From Lentibacter algarum (GTDB lineage: Bacteria; Pseudomonadota; Alphaproteobacteria; Rhodobacterales; Rhodobacteraceae), in assembly GCF_018860975.1 (NCBI RefSeq), contig NZ_JAHKQI010000008.1, positions 435,746 through 499,745 on the forward strand: DNA of 64,000 bases, given 5' to 3'. The position numbers and the translations under genes were made by a program. The notes under the pieces were generated by a model that was not told the DNA's origin, made no database searches, and saw only the letters and a program-made list of their open reading frames with translations. Position 1 is the first letter of the stretch. The number at the start of each line of letters is the position of its first letter. This document shows positions 41,318 to 50,837 of the stretch, piece by piece.

Positions 41318-43738
41318 TCAGAACTCGGTCTTGATCGTGAACTCGAAGCTCTGTTCCTTATCACGGTCTTCTTTCTTCAACGCTTTACTAAAGTTCATGC
41401 GAAGTGGGCCGATCGGCGTTGTCCAGAAAACCGAGATACCCGCAACATGACGCAGTGAGCCGCTTTCATACAGAACATTGGCGTTGGTGTTGTCGAGCCC
41501 CCAAACGTTGCCCACGTCATAGAACAAACCGCCTGTGATGCCGTATTCCTCCGGCAGTCCGAGCGGGAACTGTGCCTCGAACTTCGCGGTGGCAAAGAAG
41601 TTCCCGCCGAGCGCGTTGTCGACACCTGTGCCTGCGTTGTATTCACGCGGGCCGATACCGTCAGCAGTAAAACCGCGCACGATATCGTCGCCAAACAGCC
41701 AGCGGTCGGTCGCACGGCTGCCAGCGCTTGAACTGCTAAAGGCGACAGCACCGCCTGCAAGCGTGGCGCGCAGCGTGACTTCGTCGTTCAAAATTTTGGT
41801 TTGAGCAACCAGCTTGGCGCGCGACTTGATAAAGGTATCGTCACCACCCAGCCCGCCAAAGTCCTGGCTGAACTCAAAACGCAGGCCGCGTGACGGATCA
41901 AGGCTCTCTTTGCGGCTGTCAAAGTTGTAAGTGTAGCCAAGCGAGCTTTGTGAACGCCTGCCCTGCCCGATTTCGCCAAGGAAAATGCCGCCAAGGCAAC
42001 TCGTGCTTGACTGTTCACAATCCGGCGTGCCGTCCATGTCTTCGTCAATGGGAACCCCCATTTCGTCAAGGTCTGAGCCGGTCATCTTGGTCGCATTATA
42101 CTTGTAGTTCAGCCCCAGACGCGCTCGCGACCCAAGTGGAAACTCGATACCTGTCGAGAACTTGGCGACGCTGGTGTCGTAGCTGGTGTTAAACCCTTCT
42201 GTCTCCTGAAACCCGATGTCAAAGAAGAACAAAAGATCTCGATCAAGGAAAGCTGGCTCGGCGAAATAGAGGCCGTAGTTTGTGTTGGTCGTTGCGCCCG
42301 AAGCCGAGAAACGCACTGTCTGACCGCGGCCCAGAAAGTTGGTTTCTGCATATTGCACAACGAGCCCGGGGCCATTGTCGGTTGAATAGGTGCCGCCGAA
42401 CGACAGTGAGCCGGTCGGTTTTTCTTCAACGTCAACATCAACCACAACATGGTTGGGCGATGAGCCTTCGCGCGCGTTCACATCGGCCTTGGTGAAAAAG
42501 CCAAGCGCGCGGATGCGTTCGGCGCTTTCACGCACTTCACGCGGGTTAAACGGGTCACCCTCTGCAATCCGGAACTGGCTCCGCACAACACGGTCAAGCG
42601 TGGTGGCATTGCCTTCAATGTCGATACGCTCGACAAAAATGCGCGGGCCCTTGCTGAGCACGAACTCGACATCAAGCTCAAGTGTGCGCTCGTTGCGGGT
42701 GATGCGTGGCTCGACACGCAAGAAAGGCTGGCCTTCCTTGATCGCCAAACGCTCCATCCGCGCAATAGAGTTTTCAACCTGCTGCGGCGAGTAAGTCTGG
42801 CCGCGTTTAAGCTTGAGGATCGAGTGGTAGGTATCACTGTCAACTTCGGGAATATCGCTGATGGTGGTGATTTCGCCAAAGCTGAACTGCTGGCCCTCTT
42901 GCACATTGAAGGTCACAAAGTAGCCGTCACGCTCACGTGCAAGCTCAGCATTCACCGAGGTTGTGCGGAAGTCCACATACCCGCGAGACAGGTAGAAATC
43001 CCGCAGCACTTGTTGGTCAAACTGCAACCGGTCTTCAACGAATGTATCTTTGCGGATCAAGGAACGGAAAATACCGGCTTGCTTGCTTTCAAGAACCCGA
43101 CGCAAACGTCTGTCCGAATACACTTGGTTGCCAACAAAACTCAGGCGCGACACCTCGGTGTTGCCGCCTTCGAAGATTTCAAAGACCAGGTCAACACGGT
43201 TGTCAGAGCGGCGGATAACCTTCGGGCTGATCCGCGCCCCCAAGCGACCGTTCTCGGCATAAGCCTCGGTGAGCGTTGCAGCGTCACGTTCGGCCTGCGT
43301 CGGCGTATACACTTGCCGCGACTTGGATTTGATAAAACCGGCCAGATCATCATCTTTCAGGCGCTTGTTGCCCTCAAAGTTGATCCGGTTGATCGTCGGG
43401 AACTCGACCACAACAATCTTCAGTGTACCGCCCTGCGGGATGATCTCGACACTCTCAAACAACCCGCTTGAAAGAATATTCTGATAGGCTTGGTTCAATT
43501 GCCCCGCCGAGACAGTTTCGCCACGGGCGATTCCCGCGTAGGTCAGGATCGTGCCCGCCTCGATGCGCCTGTTACCTTCAATGGAAACATTGCCAAACCG
43601 GTAGTTTTGCGCCTCAGCAACTGTGCTGAAGGCCATCAAAGCCATTGAAAACAAAGCGAAAAATAACGCTCTAGTCTGGTTGGTGAATTTGTTTTGCTCG
43701 ATCACGCCCGTTGTCGGGCTTGTTGTTTTGCTCGTCAT
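41318..43738 (-). CDS. bamA: Outer membrane protein assembly factor BamA
   Basis: An 806-residue Omp85 protein that folds beta-barrels into the outer membrane. The N-terminal signal segment ends near AEAQ (residue 44), with an unusually long 20-residue polar lead. Five POTRA domains span about 45-420 (beginning NYRFGNVSIEGNRRIEAG). The barrel follows, with the conserved VRGF loop in DIVRGFTADGIGPREYN and the C-terminal strand ending in Phe (FTIKTEF). The ATG at 43738 has AGGAAG upstream; a GTG at 43759 is the alternative. Confidence 0.97.
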   Translation of the reverse strand: MTSKTTSPTTGVIEQNKFTNQTRALFFALFSMALMAFSTVAEAQNYRFGNVSIEGNRRIEAGTILTYAGIARGETVSAGQLNQAYQNILSSGLFESVEIIPQGGTLKIVVVEFPTINRINFEGNKRLKDDDLAGFIKSKSRQVYTPTQAERDAATLTEAYAENGRLGARISPKVIRRSDNRVDLVFEIFEGGNTEVSRLSFVGNQVYSDRRLRRVLESKQAGIFRSLIRKDTFVEDRLQFDQQVLRDFYLSRGYVDFRTTSVNAELARERDGYFVTFNVQEGQQFSFGEITTISDIPEVDSDTYHSILKLKRGQTYSPQQVENSIARMERLAIKEGQPFLRVEPRITRNERTLELDVEFVLSKGPRIFVERIDIEGNATTLDRVVRSQFRIAEGDPFNPREVRESAERIRALGFFTKADVNAREGSSPNHVVVDVDVEEKPTGSLSFGGTYSTDNGPGLVVQYAETNFLGRGQTVRFSASGATTNTNYGLYFAEPAFLDRDLLFFFDIGFQETEGFNTSYDTSVAKFSTGIEFPLGSRARLGLNYKYNATKMTGSDLDEMGVPIDEDMDGTPDCEQSSTSCLGGIFLGEIGQGRRSQSSLGYTYNFDSRKESLDPSRGLRFEFSQDFGGLGGDDTFIKSRAKLVAQTKILNDEVTLRATLAGGAVAFSSSSAGSRATDRWLFGDDIVRGFTADGIGPREYNAGTGVDNALGGNFFATAKFEAQFPLGLPEEYGITGGLFYDVGNVWGLDNTNANVLYESGSLRHVAGISVFWTTPIGPLRMNFSKALKKEDRDKEQSFEFTIKTEF

Positions 43739-43808
43739 GCCGCTCTTCCTGTCAGACACCCCTACCCCGACTGACTAATCGCAACGCAAGCGGATGTCAA
43801 AAACAGAT

Positions 43809-43835
43809 AAAGCGCGCCCCTACGGAACGCGCCTT
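43809..43835 (-). terminator. Minus-strand terminator between the 43-residue ORF and bamA
   Basis: On the minus strand AAGGCGCG and CGCGCTTT pair (one G-U) around an 11-nt loop, followed by TTTATCTGTTTTTG. It lies 25 bp after the small ORF. If active, bamA needs its own promoter in the 70 bp that follow. Confidence 0.65.
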
Positions 43836-43859
43836 CAAGTTGACTTTATGTGTTGCGTA

Positions 43860-43991
43860 TTAGAGCAATACCGACCCGAGCCAGCCGCCGGCAAAAAGCG
43901 CGACAGTGATCGTTGCAAGATAGAGCACGCGGTCCCAGTTCAGGTCCCACAACAGATGCAATCCTTGATAGCCGCGCACAATCGTATCCAT
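43860..43991 (-). CDS. 43-residue single-pass membrane peptide between rseP and bamA
   Basis: A 44-codon frame that starts MDTIVRGYQGLHLLWDLNWD and ends LFAGGWLGSVLL. An aromatic, amphipathic N-terminal half is followed by one hydrophobic helix at about residues 22-43 that runs to the last residue. GAGAGGGTG lies directly before the ATG, a strong ribosome binding site, and a terminator follows. I do not recognise a characterised family. Its place in the rseP-bamA interval suggests an envelope role, but that is inference. The rest of the 350-bp interval holds no other visible gene. Confidence 0.65.
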   Translation of the reverse strand: MDTIVRGYQGLHLLWDLNWDRVLYLATITVALFAGGWLGSVLL

Positions 43992-44092
43992 ATCACCCTC
44001 TCACATATGGTTTCCTCATAGCTATCCGGCAACTGTGGCAAAAACCGGGACGCAAATGTGGCGATAATGTGTTCAGGTTATTAGATTGATAT

Positions 44093-45430
44093 TTAACAGA
44101 AAATGTCGTTGGAAAGACCAAAGAGCATAAAGCTCAGCACCACAGTCAGCCCCATGATCATCATCACGTTCATCGCCTTGTCCGAGGGCTTGCGCCGCGT
44201 GACAGCTTCAAAGGCATGAAACATCAGGTGCCCCCCGTCAAGCATCGGAACCGGCAGCAGGTTGATAAACCCGACAGCCGTCGACAAAAGCGCCAGAAAG
44301 GCGATGAAGTCAGCCAGCCCGCGCTCGGCCTGATGGCCTGAGGCCCTTGCAATGCCGATCGCCCCTGACAAGTTGCAACGGCCGATCTGCCCGGTCGCAA
44401 GATGATACAGCGCCGAGATGCTGCCGGTGACAACACCAAAGGTTTTGTCAACGCCTGCCCCGAGCGCATCCTTCACGCTTGGTGTTTCAAGCGTCGGCTC
44501 AAAGAATGTCGATGAGGAAATGCCGATCAACCAGCGCTTCTCAAAGCCGTTGTCTTCGGTTGGCAAGTCAGACAAGCGCGGCACAATCGCAAACTCAAGA
44601 TCTTCCCCCGCACCCTTGCGCCATACCGTCAGCTTTACAGGCGCACCGTCAGCCGCGCCGACAATGCCGATAAGCTCCTGAAACCGCTCGACCTTCTGCC
44701 CATTGGCTGTCAGGATAACATCGCCTTCAAGCAAACCGGCGGCCTCTCCTGCCGAACGCGGCTGCACCATGCCAATACGTGCTGGTGCATATTGTGGCCC
44801 CATCACGTCAAGCTCGTCAGCACCGCGCTGCACACGGTAACTCAGCATTTGCTTGGCTGGCAGCGCCGCAAAATACTCGCGGGTTTCTTCCTGTGGGAAG
44901 GGCTTGCCTTCAATACCCAAAATCACATCACCCTCGGCAATGGTGTATCGTGCAGGTGGCAAATCATATAGCGCGCTCACCTGTGGCGGAGTCGCCCGAA
45001 CCCCGATCACCAGCAACAACAGCGTGAACACCGCGATTGAAAAGATGAAGTTGAAAGCTGGCCCCGCCAGAACCGTCGCCGCACGCGCCCAGATCGGCGC
45101 TCCGTGCATGGTGTGGCGTAGCTCCGCTTCAGGCGTCGCCTCCATCACCTCGGTATCCACACCGCTGGCGGCATTGGCGTCACCGGCAAACTTTACGTAG
45201 CCACCAAAGGGGATCGCCGCGATCTGCCACTTGGTGCCGTGCTTATCAAAGCGCGACCACAGTACAGGCCCGAAGCCGATCGAAAACGCATCCGCCTTAA
45301 TCCCTGACCAACGGCCAACAATATAATGCCCGTATTCGTGCACTCCGACAATGATCGACAAGGCAACGATAAACGAAACAAGAGTAAAGATCAGATCACC
45401 GATCTGCGGCAAGAGTGTCGAAAAGTCCAA
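44093..45430 (-). CDS. rseP: Site-2 membrane protease RseP
   Basis: An intramembrane zinc protease that cleaves anti-sigma factors and remnant signal peptides. The zinc site HEYGH is in VGVHEYGHYIVGRWSG and the second active-site block is NLLPVPMLDGGHL near the C-terminus. One or two PDZ-like regions lie between (GVQP-like GMVQPRSAGEAAGLLEGDVI). Four hydrophobic segments are visible. I chose the TTG at 45430 because AGGA lies 7 bp upstream; the frame continues to a TTG at 45472, which overlaps dxr by 14 bp. Confidence 0.94.
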   Translation of the reverse strand: MDFSTLLPQIGDLIFTLVSFIVALSIIVGVHEYGHYIVGRWSGIKADAFSIGFGPVLWSRFDKHGTKWQIAAIPFGGYVKFAGDANAASGVDTEVMEATPEAELRHTMHGAPIWARAATVLAGPAFNFIFSIAVFTLLLLVIGVRATPPQVSALYDLPPARYTIAEGDVILGIEGKPFPQEETREYFAALPAKQMLSYRVQRGADELDVMGPQYAPARIGMVQPRSAGEAAGLLEGDVILTANGQKVERFQELIGIVGAADGAPVKLTVWRKGAGEDLEFAIVPRLSDLPTEDNGFEKRWLIGISSSTFFEPTLETPSVKDALGAGVDKTFGVVTGSISALYHLATGQIGRCNLSGAIGIARASGHQAERGLADFIAFLALLSTAVGFINLLPVPMLDGGHLMFHAFEAVTRRKPSDKAMNVMMIMGLTVVLSFMLFGLSNDIFC

Positions 45431-45458
45431 AAGAATGTCCTGCTCTGGTTGGGTCGGG

Positions 45459-46631
45459 TTAAACTCTGTCAATCCACGATTGCGCGTGTTCAGCGCCTAT
45501 CTGGGTGGTTTGGCGCAAGTTATCAAGGCTCATCGTGGCGTCAATGAGGCCGCTGTCTGGCAACAACGCGTCCAGCACGTCAGCCACCAGCTCGGCCATT
45601 TGAACAAACCCGATGCGCCCGTCAATAAACGCATCAAGCGCTGCATCTTTTGCCGCAATAAACACAGCCCCGCTGAGGCCGCCGCGCTGCATCACCTCAT
45701 GGGCCAAGCCTATGGCCGGATAGCGTGCCAGATCAACCTCGCGAAACTCAAGCTGGCTGATTTTCGCCAAGTCAAGCCGCTCGACAGGCAAGTGCTGCCG
45801 TTCGGGCCAATGCAGCGCATATCCTATCGCGTGCCGCATGTCGTGCGGGCCGACATGGGCCATAATCGCCCCGTCATTATACCCCACCAAGGCATGCACG
45901 AGCGACTGCGGATGCATGATGGTTTCAATCTTCTCGGGTGCCACGTCAAAAAACTCGCGCGTCTCGATAAGCTCTAGCGCTTTGTTGAACATCGACGCGC
46001 TGTCGATGGTGATGCGTTGGCCCATATTCCAGTTCGGATGCGTGCTCGCAGAGGCCACGGTTGCGTCTTTTAGCGTTTCCAAAGGCCAATCGCGAAACGC
46101 GCCGCCACTCGCAGTGATGATCACCCGCTCAACCGTGCTCATGTCTTCGCCAACAAGCGCTTGGAAGACGGCCGAATGCTCGCTGTCGACCGGCAACACC
46201 CGCGCTCCGTGCGCCTTTGCCGTGCTCATCAACAGCTTGCCCGCCGTTACAAGGCTTTCTTTGTTGGCCAAGGCCAGCGTGCCGCCGTGCTTCAGCGCTT
46301 CCAGCCCCGGTTCCAGCCCTGCGGCGCCAACAATCGCGCTCATGGTCCAGTCAACTGGCCGCGCCGCCGCTTCTATCAAGGCCGCCTGCCCCGCCGCAAC
46401 GTCAACGCCACTGCCCGCAAGTGCAGCGCGCAAGGCTGCGAGCTTGCTCTCATCCGCCGTCACCGCGACATCTGCTCTCAAAGCAATCGCATCCTTGGCA
46501 AGCTGCGCAATGTTCTGTCCGCCGCTCACTGCGACAACATCATAGGCGTCAAAGTCGCGCTTTATCAGATCAATCGTTGATTGCCCGATAGAGCCTGTCG
46601 CGCCAAAAATGGAGATCCGCCGCTTGCTCAA
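45459..46631 (-). CDS. dxr: 1-deoxy-D-xylulose-5-phosphate reductoisomerase
   Basis: First committed step of the MEP isoprenoid pathway. The 390-residue enzyme has the NADPH-binding N-terminus ISIFGATGSIGQSTIDLI, the active-site region PVDSEHSAVFQAL near residue 150, and ITASGGAFRDWP near residue 177. It sits between cdsA and rseP and supplies precursors for undecaprenyl phosphate made by uppS two genes upstream. Confidence 0.97.
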   Translation of the reverse strand: MSKRRISIFGATGSIGQSTIDLIKRDFDAYDVVAVSGGQNIAQLAKDAIALRADVAVTADESKLAALRAALAGSGVDVAAGQAALIEAAARPVDWTMSAIVGAAGLEPGLEALKHGGTLALANKESLVTAGKLLMSTAKAHGARVLPVDSEHSAVFQALVGEDMSTVERVIITASGGAFRDWPLETLKDATVASASTHPNWNMGQRITIDSASMFNKALELIETREFFDVAPEKIETIMHPQSLVHALVGYNDGAIMAHVGPHDMRHAIGYALHWPERQHLPVERLDLAKISQLEFREVDLARYPAIGLAHEVMQRGGLSGAVFIAAKDAALDAFIDGRIGFVQMAELVADVLDALLPDSGLIDATMSLDNLRQTTQIGAEHAQSWIDRV

Positions 46632-47419
46632 ACCAGATACCAGACCACAAAGAACATCAGCGCCGCGCCGATCATCCCGTCGAGACGATCCAGCAAACCG
46701 CCATGCCCGGGGATCAGGTTCGAGCTGTCCTTTATGCCAGCACGCCGCTTGATAAAGCTCTCGGCGATGTCACCCATCTGCGCCGCAAAGGCGAGCAGAA
46801 CCGAAAAGATAACCGGCGAAAGCGGCCATTCTGGCTTGACGCTGTTCATCAGAACATCGCTCGCCAACCAACCGACCAGCGCCGCACCGATCCAGCCCGC
46901 AACAGTGCCGGACCATGTTTTCTTAGGGCTTATCGCTGGCCAGAACTTCGGCCCGCCGAGAATACGACCAGCAAAATAGCCCATCACGTCGGAGGCGATC
47001 ACAACAATGATCAGCCACAACAGCACTTCGATCCCAAAACTGGCGCGCATAACCATAAGCAACAGCGCCGCCAGCACAGATGCCGCCGCATAAACGCCGA
47101 CAACAAGCCGCAGCCTCGTGGCGCTGACAAGCACTGACCAGCCCGCGACAACAGGCAGCGCGAAGATCAGCCCCGAGCCGCCTAGGGCCACAAGCACAAA
47201 CAATGTGATCGTCAGCAATGGCATCAAAACATCCCGTGTGCGCCCCGCCTCTGCTCCGCCTAGACGCGCGCACTCCCAAACCATGCCGCCCGCCGCAAGG
47301 CCGAGCACGATCAACAACCAAATGCCGCCAAACCACACCGCCGAACCTGCAACCACAGCCATAACCAGCGCCGAAGCAACCCGCGGCGCAAGATCGCCCC
47401 ATTTGTCTGCTGAACTCAC
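46628..47419 (-). CDS. cdsA: Phosphatidate cytidylyltransferase
   Basis: A 263-residue polytopic membrane enzyme that makes CDP-diacylglycerol for phospholipid synthesis. The family signatures are SPKKTWSGTVAGWIGAA near residue 164 and the C-terminal KDSSNLIPGHGGLLDRLDGM. Start is GTG, overlapping the uppS stop by 4 bp; the stop overlaps dxr. Confidence 0.96.
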   Translation of the reverse strand: MSSADKWGDLAPRVASALVMAVVAGSAVWFGGIWLLIVLGLAAGGMVWECARLGGAEAGRTRDVLMPLLTITLFVLVALGGSGLIFALPVVAGWSVLVSATRLRLVVGVYAAASVLAALLLMVMRASFGIEVLLWLIIVVIASDVMGYFAGRILGGPKFWPAISPKKTWSGTVAGWIGAALVGWLASDVLMNSVKPEWPLSPVIFSVLLAFAAQMGDIAESFIKRRAGIKDSSNLIPGHGGLLDRLDGMIGAALMFFVVWYLV

Positions 47420-48156
47420 GCTTTTACCCCGCCAAGGCGACGGTCACGCTTGCCAAAACCCTCAACAAGCCCGGCGTATATCTCGGGGCTGAAATCCGGC
47501 CAAAGCGTGTCGATGAACTCGTATTCCGCATAGGCCGACTGCCAGAGCAGAAAGTTTGAAATCCGCGCCTCACCGCTGGTTCTGATCACCAAGTCCGGAT
47601 CAGGCAAAACGTAAGTATCCAAGTATCTTGGAAGCGTTTCTTCATCTACTTCTCCGGGGTCGAGCTTGCCTGCGGCCACGTCCTGCGCCAGCCGCTTTGT
47701 GGCGCGGGCAACTTCATCGCGCCCACCGTAGTTCAAAGCAATCGTCAGATGCACGCGCTCGTTTTCGGATGTTTCGACTTCCAACTCGTCCATCAAGGCC
47801 ACAAGCTTCTTATCAAGCCGCACCCTGTCGCCAATAAAACGCACGCGCACGCCCTCGGCCTTCAATGCGCGTGCTTCCTTGGCAATGTAGCGGCGAAACA
47901 GGCTCATCAAGCCAGCAACCTCAACCTGCGTTCGCTTCCAGTTTTCTGTCGAGAAAGCAAAGATCGTCAGGTATTTCACCCCCAGATCAGGGCAAGCCTC
48001 GACGATCTGGCGCACACGCTTGGCACCGGCATGATGCCCGAACAGCCGTGGACGCCCGCGCGACTGCGCCCAACGTCCGTTGCCATCCATAATAATCGCG
48101 ACGTGCTTTGGCCCGTTTTCAGGAGCAGCCGAACTCTCAGAATCTGATGTCGTCAT
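47416..48156 (-). CDS. uppS: Undecaprenyl diphosphate synthase
   Basis: A 246-residue cis-prenyltransferase that makes the C55 lipid carrier for peptidoglycan and O-antigen. The diphosphate-binding block is VAIIMDGNGRWAQSRGRPR with the catalytic Asp near residue 26. LTIALNYGGRDEV and VIRTSGEARISNFLLWQSAYAEY are the other conserved regions. 18 bp after frr. Confidence 0.97.
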   Translation of the reverse strand: MTTSDSESSAAPENGPKHVAIIMDGNGRWAQSRGRPRLFGHHAGAKRVRQIVEACPDLGVKYLTIFAFSTENWKRTQVEVAGLMSLFRRYIAKEARALKAEGVRVRFIGDRVRLDKKLVALMDELEVETSENERVHLTIALNYGGRDEVARATKRLAQDVAAGKLDPGEVDEETLPRYLDTYVLPDPDLVIRTSGEARISNFLLWQSAYAEYEFIDTLWPDFSPEIYAGLVEGFGKRDRRLGGVKA

Positions 48157-48174
48157 CGCCGCACCTCGTAAAAC

Positions 48175-48738
48175 TTAAACTTGCATGATCTCGGCTTGCT
48201 TGGCCTCCAAAGCGTCATCAACGGCCTTAATATACTTGTCGGTGGTGGTCTGGACTTCGGTCTCCCAGAACTTCTGGTCATCTTCCGACAACCCGTCTGC
48301 CTTTGCTTTCTTCACTTGGTCCATGCCGTCGCGACGGGCATTGCGCACCGACACACGCGCGCTCTCGGCGTATTGCGCAGCAACCTTGCCAAGCTCGCGG
48401 CGGCGCTCTTCGTTGAGCTCCGGAATGGGTAGCATAACAATCGTGCCATTGGTCTGCGGGTTTATCCCCAAGCCGCTGTTCATAATGGCTTTTTCAACAG
48501 CCTGAACCATGCTCTTGTCCCAGACATTCACCGTCACCATGCGCGGCTCTGGCACGTTCACCGTGCCAACCTGGTTCAGCGGCGTCTGCTGGCCGTAGGC
48601 CTCAACCATCACCGGCTCAAGCATACTCGCTGAAGCACGGCCTGTGCGCAGCGAAGCAAACTCGGTGCGCAGCGCGTTCATTGCACCATCCATGCGCTTT
48701 TCCAGAGCATCGGTATCAAGCATAAAATCATCTGACAT
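48175..48738 (-). CDS. frr: Ribosome recycling factor
   Basis: A 187-residue two-domain protein that splits post-termination ribosomes with EF-G. Conserved stretches are [20 protein letters not shown] near residue 31 and [19 protein letters not shown] near residue 132. It is 91 bp downstream of pyrH in the widespread pyrH-frr-uppS order. Confidence 0.98.
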   Translation of the reverse strand: MSDDFMLDTDALEKRMDGAMNALRTEFASLRTGRASASMLEPVMVEAYGQQTPLNQVGTVNVPEPRMVTVNVWDKSMVQAVEKAIMNSGLGINPQTNGTIVMLPIPELNEERRRELGKVAAQYAESARVSVRNARRDGMDQVKKAKADGLSEDDQKFWETEVQTTTDKYIKAVDDALEAKQAEIMQV

Positions 48739-48829
48739 GGGGTCTCATCCTGTTGTATCGCCGGCTCATACGGCTGTTAGGGCCCGTTTTACTTGCCCTG
48801 CGCTCAAAATACCAGATGCGAAAAACAGC

Positions 48830-49561
48830 CTAGTCGCCGACCTGCGTATAGGTGCCCTCGCCGGCTAATATCCCCTTGAAACCGCCCGGCTCGTCTAGTG
48901 AGAACACGATAATCGGCAGATCATTGTCCCTAGCCAAAGCAATCGCGCTGGCGTCCATCACCCCGAGGCGCTTTTGCAGCACGTCGTCATAGCTCACCTT
49001 GTCATAGCGCACCGCGTCGTCAAACTTGGCAGGGTCTTTGTCATAGACGCCGTCAACTTTGGTGCCCTTAAAGATCGCTTCACAGGCCATCTCGTTGGCG
49101 CGCAAGGTCGCCGCTGTGTCGGTGGTAAAGTAAGGGTTGCCGGTTCCCGCCGCAAAGATGCAAACCCGCTTTTTCTCAAGGTGGCGCACGGCGCGGCGAC
49201 GGATGTAGGGCTCGGCAACTTCGTTCATGGTGATCGCGCTGATAACCCGTGTGAACACGCCGAGGTCTTCCAAAGCGCTTTGCATTGCCAGTGCGTTCAT
49301 AACGGTGGCGAGCATGCCCATATAGTCGGCCGTGGTGCGTTCCATGCCCTGCGCGCTGCCTTGAAGGCCGCGAAAGATATTGCCGCCGCCGATAACCATG
49401 CAGATCTCGACGCCCATTTCCTGCACCGACTTCACTTCTTGAGCAATGCGCTGAACTGTCGGGGGATGCAGCCCGAAACCCTGATCCCCCATCAGTGCCT
49501 CACCCGAAATTTTGAGCATCACACGCTTGAAGGTTGTCTTCTTCTCATCTGAGTTTGACAT
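48830..49561 (-). CDS. pyrH: UMP kinase
   Basis: A 243-residue bacterial UMP kinase of the amino-acid-kinase fold. Blocks are [13 protein letters not shown] near residue 13, [11 protein letters not shown] near residue 57 and [16 protein letters not shown] near residue 140. The ATG at 49561 has GGGAG upstream; a longer frame to 49621 is rejected. It is first of the pyrH-to-lpxB envelope block. Confidence 0.97.
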   Translation of the reverse strand: MSNSDEKKTTFKRVMLKISGEALMGDQGFGLHPPTVQRIAQEVKSVQEMGVEICMVIGGGNIFRGLQGSAQGMERTTADYMGMLATVMNALAMQSALEDLGVFTRVISAITMNEVAEPYIRRRAVRHLEKKRVCIFAAGTGNPYFTTDTAATLRANEMACEAIFKGTKVDGVYDKDPAKFDDAVRYDKVSYDDVLQKRLGVMDASAIALARDNDLPIIVFSLDEPGGFKGILAGEGTYTQVGD

Positions 49562-49887
49562 TTGAGGGCTCCCGACCATTTTGATTTGCGCCAAAATGTC
49601 TGAAATCCGCAGGAGTCGCAACGCCCAAGCGCCGCCAAACGGAAGCTATCTCAAAGAAAGTGCCCGACATCACTTACGCCCCCTGCCCGATTAGTTCGGT
49701 CAAGCCTTACCGCAACGGTGCGCGTTCTGCGGAGCTGTTTGTCAAACTGTAGGGGTTGAAACGTCAGACAGATTCAGCGAATGGCGGGTTTGAGCCCAAT
49801 TTGCATGATGCTGCTGACTGCATGAATGGCCATTTTCCTGTAATTGCCGTGACTTGATTGCGCGTGATTATCGCGCAAAGATGCAGA
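49562..49887. other. Divergent intergenic region pyrH / AraC gene
   Basis: About 326 bp with no gene I can support. It must hold the minus-strand promoter of pyrH and the plus-strand promoter of the AraC gene. The part from 49730 to 49860 is less GC-rich, with no hairpin-plus-T-run. The frame of the AraC gene is open upstream to a TTG at 49858. Confidence 0.4.
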
Positions 49888-50769
49888 ATGACCAAAATCA
49901 GACCAGCTCAGCATGCGTGCGTTTCACCAGAAGAGCGCCTTCATGCTGTTCCCGTTGAGTGCGCCCAGCAATCATCAGCTTTTGGGTGGCAGGGATTTCG
50001 AGTTGAGGACTATCCGAACCTACCACCAAGCGACTTTTCATGTTCAGCAATGAACCACCATCTTCTGGTTTATCACTACAAGGCGCTGGACGGTGAATTC
50101 CGTCATAGATGTGCGGGGCGATCCACGGTGACACACCTGCAAAATGGGCAATTCAGCTTTATTCCGGCCGGAGCGGACAATCATTGGACATTTGGGGAGG
50201 GAAGCCCTTCTGCTCTGCACATCCTCATAGATGCAGAGCTTTTTGATACGACAGCGGCCAAAGATAAGGTGGATTTACGGGATAGCTTTCAGGTCGATGC
50301 GCCGGCAATGCAACTGATGGCTGAACGTCTTCGACAAGAGCTGCGGCTGAATGGGGCAACGGGCCCATTGTTTGCCGACACGATGTTACAGATGTTCAGC
50401 GATGAAATGCTGCACAATTTCAGCACTCATGTGCCCGAGACAGGGTTGGTGGACAGCAATGTGATGCCCGCACTGGAGCTGATCCAGGATGAATTTCACA
50501 GCGGCGTCTCTCTGGCAGAACTTGCTGCCCTGTGCGATCTTAGCCAAAGCCAACTGCTGCGTGCATTTCGGGGCCAGTTTGGCACGACTCCACACAAGTT
50601 TTTGCTAACACGTCGTATTTCAAGGGCCAAACATCTTCTATTGGCTGATGTCGATACACCACTAGCCCAAATCGCGCTGGATCTTGGGTATGCAGATCAA
50701 AGCCACTTTAGCCGTGAGTTTGTACGCTATACTGGCGTCACCCCGAGCAAATTTCGAGCGTGCCGATAG
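49888..50769 (+). CDS. AraC family transcriptional regulator
   Basis: A 293-residue regulator. The N-terminal part (residues 1-180) is a cupin-like sensor region of unknown ligand. The C-terminal AraC DNA-binding domain (about 190-290) has two helix-turn-helix motifs: SLAELAALCDLSQSQLLRAFRGQFG and PLAQIALDLGYADQSHFSREFVRYTGVTPSKFR. The ATG at 49888 lacks a strong ribosome binding site. It probably controls the alpha/beta hydrolase gene 68 bp downstream. Base composition is lower in GC than the neighbours, hinting at later acquisition. Confidence 0.88.
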   Translation: MTKIRPAQHACVSPEERLHAVPVECAQQSSAFGWQGFRVEDYPNLPPSDFSCSAMNHHLLVYHYKALDGEFRHRCAGRSTVTHLQNGQFSFIPAGADNHWTFGEGSPSALHILIDAELFDTTAAKDKVDLRDSFQVDAPAMQLMAERLRQELRLNGATGPLFADTMLQMFSDEMLHNFSTHVPETGLVDSNVMPALELIQDEFHSGVSLAELAALCDLSQSQLLRAFRGQFGTTPHKFLLTRRISRAKHLLLADVDTPLAQIALDLGYADQSHFSREFVRYTGVTPSKFRACR

Positions 50770-50837
50770 ATGCGGATTTTATTCAAGACGCCATAGTTGG
50801 CTAGCAGATAACCTTCATTCAAAATGGAGGAAACACA

